Below are positions 56,703 to 64,000 of a DNA stretch of 64,000 bases, piece after piece. Numbering within the stretch: the first letter of the stretch is position 1; each line of letters opens with the position of its first letter. The stretch is taken from NCBI GenBank assembly GCA_022570795.1, contig JAKUDP010000005.1, positions 310,001-374,000 on the forward strand, written 5' to 3'. Made by a program: the position numbers and the translations under genes. The notes beneath the pieces were generated by a model, which was not told the origin of the DNA, did no database searches, and worked only from the letters and a program-made list of their open reading frames with translations. This DNA is from Sphaerulina vaccinii. Its lineage: Eukaryota; Ascomycota; Dothideomycetes; Mycosphaerellales; Mycosphaerellaceae.

Positions 56703-58895
56703 TCAAGTTGCAGCTTCCGGGCTTGCACTCTTGACGCCATCACTGATCGAACTGCCTGCGCTCGACTCTGATTTGCCATGTGCCTCTAATTTCCGCTTCA
56801 TGTCTTCGTGTTCTTTCTTCAGTATGAGCAGTGCTGCGTTCTCCTTCTGGAGCTTCCGGATATACTCATTAGCTGACTCGACAGTAGAAGCTTTGCTACT
56901 ATTGCTTTTTGCTAACGAGTCTTCCTTGGACTCTTTGGTGTCTTCAGCGGCAGCTTCTGGGCTGCCTTCACTGTTGCTGTTGTCTTTGCCTTTCCCGGGA
57001 GCTGGTTTTGGCAGCAGCGATTGCATTTCTTTCAGCGCCTCGTTTATACGGTTTCTTCGCCCTTGTTCGGCAACTTTATGGGAAGTCCGTTTGGATGTCA
57101 AGCCTGTAGACAGAGATTCTGGATAGTTGACACCCGGCAGTTGATTGCCTTCTAGTAAGTTCTGGTAGTTCGACTTCGAAGCGAGAAGCAGTGCGTGCGT
57201 CGCTCCCTGGAGGGCTGCGCCCTCAGGGAGCAATGGCTTGATGCTGGGGCTGATTCGTGGGCGAAGCGCAGGAGAGATCATGCTGCCACTATTACTGACG
57301 CTGCCTCGCTTTTTGGCACCGCGGCCACTTTTCGATTCTTTCCGGTCTCTGAGTAAGGCACCTGGCGTGGAGGAAGTCATGGGAGAACCGACTACAGACG
57401 GACTAGGAGCTGCAGATGGTAACCTGCCAGACGAAGGTGTGCTTAAGGGGCCCAGTTTCGGCGTTTTCCGCGCCGACATACGAGGTGTATCTTCTGCCGA
57501 TGTGGAAGGAGGTAGCTGGGTCACGATCTGGGACAATGAAGGCTTGCTGATGCTTTCGTCTGCAGCAGCTGGTAATTGTAGCTCTTCAAGATCCATGTCG
57601 TCCAAACCTTCGGCTGATTCCGGATTTGATGCACTGGACCCAGGCTGGCGCATCGACAACAACGATTTGGGCGTCGCCGCTTTGCCCAAAGGCCCACTAG
57701 ATTCACCCTGTTGTTGTCCGCGAATAGCTGGTGAGTTCGTTCTGCTCGAAGATGGCCTAGGCGGAGGACCCATGAGAGCTTCGCTAAGCGGCTCTGGGCT
57801 GATGCTACCATTGGCGGAGCTGTCGCTGCGAGGCATTTGAAGACCGGCGGACCTTGGTTGTGCACTTCGTGAACGCTGAAGGTCGAGGCCACCATCGCCG
57901 TCTCGAGAAGGCGCCAGTGTCGAAAGCATCGTGCCGGATTTACGTTTGATCGCCTTTTGTATTGGGCTTTGCTTAACCCTCGCTAGAGGTCCTGAACTTC
58001 GTGGAGTCGGAACTTTTCTTCGTGTCGACTTTCTTGTTCGAGATTCAGCCGTCTCCCTCAGCGATTCATCTGCTAGCATATCAACATCCGCGCTGGGGTC
58101 CAGAGGAGAAGTGGCATTCGAACTCGGCGCAGTGCTTGGATTTGTGTAGAAGCCTTTATGGTGTTGGTGATGAGATTGTTTAGAGTTCTGTGCATGCAGC
58201 ATAGGCGAGGTCAGAGGAGAGAAGTAGGCTCCTGGTATAGTGAACTCTGGCTGTACAGTATATTGTGGCGTGCCTGCGGGTGACACCATTGGCGTGATCG
58301 CAATCTGGTTCAGAGTCAGTCTACTCCATGGAGTACTGCACGATACGTTTCGACGCACCGCTTCTTCCTTTCTGAGATATCTCTGCTCAAGCACAGCACG
58401 TTGCTGCGGGTCCAGCTGCGACTGCAGGAATCGTCCTGGTTCTCCATGCATTTCATAGCTATTAGGAGTGGGTGGTATATGCTGGTTGATCGGATAGTTC
58501 GGAATGCCCTGAAATTGGTACTGCTGATTTGGATGATAGCCCTGCTGCATCGCAGGCTGGAACGAGGAGTCCGCAGGGAATTGGCCAGAAGCATTGTACT
58601 GCTGATTATGATGGCTCTGGGAGGAATTATGTGGCATGCCATACTGCTGGTGTCCGCCGAAGTCCTGCGCATTTGTGCCTACTATCGCTTGCGCCTCGCT
58701 CATCTCATCGTACGGCGTGCTGGGGTGGGTGCCCGCATGCTGCATGTGCTCGTCGTACTGCGAGGTGTCCACTGCCGGCAGATTGTTCAAGTCGATGTCG
58801 CCAAACTCGAACAGATTGCCCAAGTCGTCAAGACTGGCATTCAGCGCCAATGAGTCCATCTGCTCTGCTGAACGCGACCATTCCTGCTCCGCCAT
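56703..58895 (-). CDS. nuc-1: bHLH transcription factor, NUC-1/PHO4-like
   Basis: Read as one exon it gives 730 residues from MAEQEWSRS; the frame is open 18 codons further, to 58949. The N-terminal 200 residues are Gln/Asn/Pro-rich with an acidic patch (NLFEFGDIDLNNLPAVD). TIPGAYFSPLTSPML is a segment shared with NUC-1-type regulators. The basic region (KRTSHKVAEQGRRNRINEAL, about residue 598) has the His, Glu and Arg that read E-box half sites and leads into helix 1 (KEMQSLLPK). A long Ser/Glu-rich loop separates helix 2 (STVESANEYIRKLQKENAAL), which runs into a short zipper. Orthologues activate phosphate-acquisition genes. A 42-base segment at 58305-58346 looks like an in-frame intron (gtatcg...ctgac...accag); removing it would shorten the protein by 14 residues. 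Confidence 0.8.
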   Translation of the reverse strand: MAEQEWSRSAEQMDSLALNASLDDLGNLFEFGDIDLNNLPAVDTSQYDEHMQHAGTHPSTPYDEMSEAQAIVGTNAQDFGGHQQYGMPHNSSQSHHNQQYNASGQFPADSSFQPAMQQGYHPNQQYQFQGIPNYPINQHIPPTPNSYEMHGEPGRFLQSQLDPQQRAVLEQRYLRKEEAVRRNVSCSTPWSRLTLNQIAITPMVSPAGTPQYTVQPEFTIPGAYFSPLTSPMLHAQNSKQSHHQHHKGFYTNPSTAPSSNATSPLDPSADVDMLADESLRETAESRTRKSTRRKVPTPRSSGPLARVKQSPIQKAIKRKSGTMLSTLAPSRDGDGGLDLQRSRSAQPRSAGLQMPRSDSSANGSISPEPLSEALMGPPPRPSSSRTNSPAIRGQQQGESSGPLGKAATPKSLLSMRQPGSSASNPESAEGLDDMDLEELQLPAAADESISKPSLSQIVTQLPPSTSAEDTPRMSARKTPKLGPLSTPSSGRLPSAAPSPSVVGSPMTSSTPGALLRDRKESKSGRGAKKRGSVSNSGSMISPALRPRISPSIKPLLPEGAALQGATHALLLASKSNYQNLLEGNQLPGVNYPESLSTGLTSKRTSHKVAEQGRRNRINEALKEMQSLLPKPAPGKGKDNSNSEGSPEAAAEDTKESKEDSLAKSNSSKASTVESANEYIRKLQKENAALLILKKEHEDMKRKLEAHGKSESSAGSSISDGVKSASPEAAT

Positions 58896-60112
58896 GGTTC
58901 GAGCGCCAGGGTCGCGCAAAGGGTGAGGTCGGCGTCGAGGAGATGCCAATAGCTGGCAATTGGAGGGGTGTTCGAGGCTGACCAGTCCGTTCCGATGGCG
59001 GTGTTACGCGACGCTCGCACACGGCGAGGCTCGCGGCGTTCAGTATGCGACACAGTGTGGGTAGTTGTCCTCGGTTATGATTGTCGCAGACGAATGAAGT
59101 CTGTTTATCGTACTAGAAGCGAGAGAAATGCGCGACCGAAAACCTTCACGCCAATCTTTCCGAGATCCACAGGCAGGCAATTAAGGCTATCAGATGCGGA
59201 CTTCCTGCTCAGGTACCTATAGCAGACCAGGCTGCCTGAACATCTTTGCGCTTTAAGCATAGTAGCCGCTTGACGAGCAAGCAGACGCGGGATATCATCG
59301 TGTAATGTAGCAAAGTAAAGCAGCGTGAGCAGGGTCAACTGAGGGAAGACTGGAACCCCGCGGGCTGCAAAGCTCTGTTGGAAGAACACAAATCACAGCT
59401 GATTCGCTCCCGTTTCATGCATCCCTCAACTTTGCGTCTAGCTCGCACTATTTCAGGTAGGGTAAGGTGAAGAAGACCTCTCGAAGTGGGTAGACCTCCA
59501 TTTACCATAAGCGGTTTCCTCAAGTAGGGGTAGGCTGGTGTTATGTTTCAACACTGTCATGTTAGTAGTTCTATGGTTTTCAAATTTGACAAGACAAGTG
59601 TGGTGAACAGAAGAGTGTGTTGCGTTCACAACTTCCAGTTGATAGTGCTCGACAGGCGTAGATCTTCCACCATTGAAGCCAAGCAGAAGTTGAGTACAAC
59701 ACCGGATCGTATTCAGCTTATTCGATAATTGACAACGAGCCTCCGATCATAGTTATCCGCAACAGCGAAGCTCATGCCATTGCAAGACTGCAGAGCAAGT
59801 CCCAAAGCTAGAGGGCAACCATCATTGCATAGTCCATAGTCCATGTTGAGAAGATATGAATTAGGCAGAACCGGAGAATATGGTACAACAGCCTCATCTA
59901 CAGTGCTTCATGGCCATCGGTTGTCCCGCACAGCGTGCTATTTGTGCTTTTCATTGTAGTGAAACAGGTTCTTAGCCGTTCCTCGAAGTCGGTTCCCAAA
60001 TGGTAAATCTCAAAAAGTCCGTAGCGATTTGCGGCTCCTCCCAATGTACCAAACCGCTGTAACGCCAATGCTGGTAGAAGGCCGAAGTGCGCAAAGCGTA
60101 TTAGGGGTATAA
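58896..60112. other. upstream region of the bHLH gene, no gene recognised
   Basis: About 1.2 kb between the bHLH start and the G-gamma stop, both minus strand. Scattered short frames without features. Probably a long promoter and leader. Confidence 0.4.
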
Positions 60113-60504
60113 CTACATCACAGAACAACATCCATTCGATTGCTGCGGAGCATACGGATCTTCGCGTTTATCGATTGTGCCCCATCGACTTGGTACCATG
60201 AAATCCTGCGTGATGAAGTCAGCAAATCGTGCACCAGATGCCTCTGCACATGCTCAAGTGGTACCTTAGGCTCCTTGTCCGTAAACGCGATTAAGCTGTT
60301 GAGAGTCATTAGCATACATCCATCACGATTTGCAGTGACCGGTACGTACTCCATAGCTGCCTCCGACACGGGTATTCTTCGACGATTCAGGTCCTCTTGC
60401 AGTCTCTGATTGAGCTCTGTGAGCCGCCGTAGCTTGAGTTCGGCCATGGATTGCTTCTTGGTCTTGCCGTTGTCGTTGGTGCGTATCTCGTAGGGAGTGG
60501 ACAT
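60113..60504 (-). CDS. gng-1: heterotrimeric G-protein gamma subunit
   Basis: Three exons (60504-60350, 60295-60265, 60205-60113) give 92 residues, the size of fungal G-gamma; introns are 54 and 59 bp and the middle exon is only 31 bases. The N-terminal coiled coil reads KQSMAELKLRRLTELNQRLQ, then EDLNRRRIPVSEAAMD. The C-terminal part is DFMVPSRWGTIDKREDPYAP, followed by QQSNGCCSVM. The last four residues, CSVM, form a CaaX box for farnesylation, with the preceding Cys a likely palmitoylation site; together they anchor the G-beta-gamma dimer to the plasma membrane. It acts in pheromone and nutrient signalling, fertility and conidiation. It was recognised only after joining the exons, because each piece is short. 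Confidence 0.93.
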
Positions 60505-61642
60505 CGTGCTATGCTTGGTGGGCGCAGTGCGGATCGCGAATCACGACCAGCCAGCAATTGTGTTGTGTTGTGGGCGCAAGAGTGGAGTGGTGCTGAGGGA
60601 GCGGCGATGGCGCAATGGGTGGTCGCAAACGTTCGTTATGTAGGTTGCTTGTTGGTGCGTTCGGACCTCGCGTGCGCTCAATGCGCAAGCAACCAAAAGG
60701 TGGTGAGGCAACTCGCGGCTCGGCCTTGGTCATACGCAATCAGTCAGTTCTCGTCTTGCATGCATATGGAGATGGGATGAAGCGAATGAGATCCATACCT
60801 CTCGTCGCGCTTCCCTAGCGTGACAGACGGACAACTGAAGGTAGGAACGAGTGCGGACACGTGGATCTGAGGTGCACAGCAGCACGGCGTGGTGGCTCTG
60901 GTCGCTGGAGATGTCGCCGTTTCGAGGCACGAGCTCGTGAGAATAGGATAGGTATGCTGATGCCACGCACTGGTAGCTGTCGGTCGAACTATTCAAGACG
61001 TCGGCTGTTTGCGCTGTTTCACTACGGCGTGGTTCGTGGTGAACCCTGCAGGCTGTGGAATGACCGATACCGATACTATTGCGATACAGTACCACTGTTG
61101 AATAGATCCCAGACAACCTGGACGAGAGGTGAATGAAGGGCTGATGTACTTGGTCCACTATACTGGTAATTATATGGTAGTGCTGCACGCAGCTCTATTC
61201 AAAGCTCCCTACCGCGTGTGTCTTGGTCTTTGTCTCAACTTTCGATTGGCAACCGAGATGCAACTCGATTTCTGGCACAGTCTATATCCTACACCGCAAC
61301 ATCTACTCAAGGTGGTCTTGACACGATCTCCTCGCGTCTCTGATCCCGTGCTGTCGGGCGACTGGACCACACCTGCATACCGCGTGGCAAGTAGATGTGT
61401 AACAAGTGTTTGCGCCCGAGATTCTGGCGATAGAAACAATATCAATTCATCGCAAGGGAGGAGCTTATGTAAGGAAGGAACGCTTGGCGCACACTTTGCT
61501 TTGTGACTGACGACTTACAGCAACTTTTAGACCATCCCCGCCGTTAACGCCAACATACGCGTCTCCAAGAAGCTGTTATCATCAACAGCTTCACCATCTG
61601 ATCACAGCGCCTGTGATCAGATCCCTAAGGAGACCGCCCATC
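60505..61642. promoter_or_regulatory. divergent upstream region G-gamma / eIF3a
   Basis: 1.14 kb between start codons. No further gene is supported; frames at 60730-61188 and 61129-61506 lack features. The region presumably contains both promoters. Confidence 0.4.
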
Positions 61643-64000
61643 ATGCCTCCGCCACCACACACCCGGCCGGAGAATGTTCTCAAACGCGCCCAAGAACTCA
61701 TCGGTGTCGACCAGAAGCAGGCCGCCCTGTCCATCCTCCACGAACATGTCACATCCAAGAGGACGCGTAACAGCACCATCGCCGCGCTCGAGCCGGTGAT
61801 GCTGCTGTTTGTTGAGCTATGCGTGGAACTTCGAAAGGGAAAGTCAGCCAAGGATGGCCTTTACAACTACAAGAATACCAGTCAGAACACCAACGTGGCG
61901 ACCATCGAGCTGGTGTTCCGTCGATTCATTGAGCTGGCAGAGCAGAAGGTTACCGAAGCCCAGGCAAAGGCTGATGAGGTCTCGACACAGAGTGCCGCCT
62001 CGGGAGAGGGGGAGGGCGAGACAACTGATGCCACGCTGGCCAACGTGACTGATCTGGAGGCAATGGAGACACCTGAGTCGATTCTTCTCTCCACCGTGTC
62101 TGGCGAGCAATCAAAGGACAGGACCGACCGCGCTATTGTTACACCGTGGCTGAAGTTCTTGTGGGAGACTTATCGCACTGTTCTGGATATCTTCAAGAAC
62201 AACGCTCGCCTCGAGGTCATGTACCAGACCACTGCACACCAGGCCTTTCAATTCTGTCTCAAATATACTCGCAAGACGGAATTCCGTCGCCTTTGCGAAC
62301 TTCTGCGCAACCATTTGCAGAATGCGGCAAAGTACTCACAGCAGGTGCACGCCATCAATCTCTCCGACCCAGAGACTTTGCAGCGTCATCTCGACACACG
62401 GTTCATGCAGCTGAACGTTGCTGTTGAGCTCGAGCTCTGGCAAGAAGCCTTCAAGAGCGTGGAAGACATTCACACTCTCCTCAGCTTGTCAAAGAGACAG
62501 CCAAAGAACTCCATGATGGCAAACTACTACGAGAAGCTTACTCGCATTTTCCTCGTCAGCGAGAACTACCTCTTCCACGCCGCGTCCTGGAGCCGATACT
62601 ACAATCTACTGAACCTTTCAGCGAGACAAGTCGCCGCAGGTGCCTCCAAGAAGGACAATCCTTCCAACATCGCTGATGCCGATCTATCCAAGGCAGCATC
62701 TTTCGTGTTGCTTTCTGCTTTGTCGATCCCAGTCATCAGTACCTCGCGATCTCGAGGAGCCTTGATTGACGTGGACGCGGCGCGAAACACCAAGAATGCA
62801 CGCCTCACCAACCTGCTTGGCATGAACTCGCCACCATCGCGTGCTATCTTGTTCAAAGATGCTCTGAACAAGGACATCCTTCAGCGAGCCCGACCAGAGA
62901 TCAGGGAGCTATACAACATCCTCGAAACAGACTTCCACCCCAAGTCTATCTGCGCGAAGGTGTCGCCGATCCTGTCGCAAATTGGCGCAGATGAAGAGAT
63001 GAAGAAATACGTCTTGCCACTGCAACAGGTTATTCTTACACGCCTTTTCCAGCAGTTGTCGCAGGTCTATACCGACGTCAAGCTCGAAGATGTGCTTGCT
63101 CTTGCACAGTTCCCGGACCCATTCCAGGTGTCAGCTGCCACTATCGAGAAGTTCATCATGAACGGTTGCAAGAAGGGGGACCTATCCATTCGTATCGATC
63201 ACTCCACTGGCATTCTTACATTCGACTCCGATGTCTTCTCGTCCGCTAAGGCTATGCACCCTGGCTCCGGTGCAGGCTCCGCTGAAGTTGATGCAAGCTC
63301 TGTGCAGCGCCTGCAGAGCACTCCGGCAGAAATCGTGCGATCACAGTTGTCTCGTTTGTCCAAGGCTCTGTACATCGCTGCACAGTATGTCGATCCTTCG
63401 TTCAATGAACAACGACAGAAGGCTAGACTTGCAGCTCTCAAGCGAGCCGAAGCTGGCGCTGAGAAGGAGCACGTTGATCTTCTTGCCCGACGTGATCTAA
63501 TACAGAAGAAGAAGGAGACGGCCGCGAATGTCCAGCTCGCCAGGCAGCGTGAAGAAGAGCAGAAGCGTAGAGTGCGCCAGCAGGAACTTCAGGCCGCCGA
63601 GACTGAACGTCTCGCACAAGAGACACGGGATCGCGAGGAGCGTCGACTACAGGCCGAGAGAAAGAAGGTCCAACGCGAAGAGGCTGAAAAGCAACTTCAG
63701 GAGCTGAAGAAGGGTGTGAAGGGTGTCGACATTTCCGAGCTGGACATCGACAACCTTGATACCGGCAAGATTCGCATGCTCAAACTGCAGGCACTCGAAA
63801 AGGAGAAGAACGAGATCGGCGACAAAGTACGCATCGCCGGTAAGCGCATCGATCACTTGGAGCGTGCCTACCGCAAGGAGGAGATCAAGCATCTTGGCCA
63901 AGATTACCAGACGCAGCGAGCAGAGGACTACAAGGCCTGGGAGGATAGCAAGAACGAGACACTCGAGACTACTAAAGAGAAGCACAAGCAGGAAGTCGCG
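61643..64000 (+). CDS. TIF32: eukaryotic translation initiation factor 3 subunit A (5' part)
   Basis: An uninterrupted frame of 786 codons runs off the window, so the gene is partial at its 3' end. The start is ATG at 61643 in a tcATGCCTCC context; the protein begins PPPPHTRPENVLKRAQELIG, the typical eIF3a N-terminus that contacts eIF3c and the 40S subunit. Other landmarks are KDGLYNYKNTSQNTNVATIE, FRRLCELLRNHLQ, the region LSKRQPKNSMMANYYEKLTR, the PCI domain (about residues 380-500, with FILLF-like strands around GDLSIRIDHSTGILTFDSD), and the long charged coiled coil (RREEEQKRRVRQQELQ-like text from about residue 630). eIF3a is the largest scaffold subunit of eIF3 and guides mRNA recruitment to the 43S complex. 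No intron is seen in the visible part. Confidence 0.96.
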   Translation, partial: MPPPPHTRPENVLKRAQELIGVDQKQAALSILHEHVTSKRTRNSTIAALEPVMLLFVELCVELRKGKSAKDGLYNYKNTSQNTNVATIELVFRRFIELAEQKVTEAQAKADEVSTQSAASGEGEGETTDATLANVTDLEAMETPESILLSTVSGEQSKDRTDRAIVTPWLKFLWETYRTVLDIFKNNARLEVMYQTTAHQAFQFCLKYTRKTEFRRLCELLRNHLQNAAKYSQQVHAINLSDPETLQRHLDTRFMQLNVAVELELWQEAFKSVEDIHTLLSLSKRQPKNSMMANYYEKLTRIFLVSENYLFHAASWSRYYNLLNLSARQVAAGASKKDNPSNIADADLSKAASFVLLSALSIPVISTSRSRGALIDVDAARNTKNARLTNLLGMNSPPSRAILFKDALNKDILQRARPEIRELYNILETDFHPKSICAKVSPILSQIGADEEMKKYVLPLQQVILTRLFQQLSQVYTDVKLEDVLALAQFPDPFQVSAATIEKFIMNGCKKGDLSIRIDHSTGILTFDSDVFSSAKAMHPGSGAGSAEVDASSVQRLQSTPAEIVRSQLSRLSKALYIAAQYVDPSFNEQRQKARLAALKRAEAGAEKEHVDLLARRDLIQKKKETAANVQLARQREEEQKRRVRQQELQAAETERLAQETRDREERRLQAERKKVQREEAEKQLQELKKGVKGVDISELDIDNLDTGKIRMLKLQALEKEKNEIGDKVRIAGKRIDHLERAYRKEEIKHLGQDYQTQRAEDYKAWEDSKNETLETTKEKHKQEVA

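Noticed and set aside
1..64000. tRNA, rRNA, CRISPR or bacterial-type operon features
   Set aside because: None seen by eye; the sequence is eukaryotic nuclear DNA. A covariance-model tRNA scan would be needed to exclude a missed tRNA.

Overview
The window is nuclear DNA from a filamentous ascomycete, most likely a Dothideomycete (class inferred). Protein-coding genes lie on both strands, with short GT-AG introns (42-83 bp in most cases). They include fungal-type orthologues such as SSD1, NPT1, RIB1 and a NUC-1/PHO4-like bHLH factor. Next to them lies a transposon block that has been mutated by repeat-induced point mutation (RIP).

Bases 1 to about 16,190 are one continuous repeat block. CA and TG dinucleotides are strongly depleted, TA is in excess, and stop codons interrupt every frame. 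Reading through TAG/TAA on the minus strand recovers a Ty3/gypsy chromovirus: gag-like repeats, protease, reverse transcriptase, RNase H, integrase and chromodomain in order from about 12.7 kb down to 6.4 kb. It is flanked by other fossil coding tracts on the same strand that I cannot name. Two nested pairs of direct repeats occur (604/15,352 and 1,270/14,190). The boundary to normal sequence near 16.19 kb is abrupt.

From 16.2 to 35 kb: a LURP-one-like protein (+), GTP cyclohydrolase II RIB1 (+), a mucin-like single-pass membrane protein (+), a tocopherol-cyclase-like protein (-), a secreted GH28 glycosidase (+), an unknown RG-rich/acidic protein (+), a plasma-membrane syntaxin (+), an MFS transporter (-) and a cytochrome P450 (-).

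From 35 to 47 kb: an unknown nuclear-looking charged protein (-) divergent from a BolA-like protein (+), SYM1 (-) divergent from NPT1 (+), an RRM protein (-), the ARPC4 subunit of Arp2/3 (-), and an F-box-like gene interrupted by a stop codon (+).

From 47 to 64 kb: SSD1 (-), casein kinase II beta subunit (+), a second F-box-like protein (+), a NUC-1/PHO4-like bHLH factor (-), a heterotrimeric G-protein gamma subunit (-), and the 5' part of eIF3a (+), which runs off the end of the window.

The genes are mostly independent housekeeping or regulatory loci, not an operon or an evident metabolic cluster. The only adjacent pair that suggests specialised metabolism is the MFS transporter and P450. 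All intron coordinates come from reading splice sites and checking that the reading frame is preserved across every junction; no transcript data were used.
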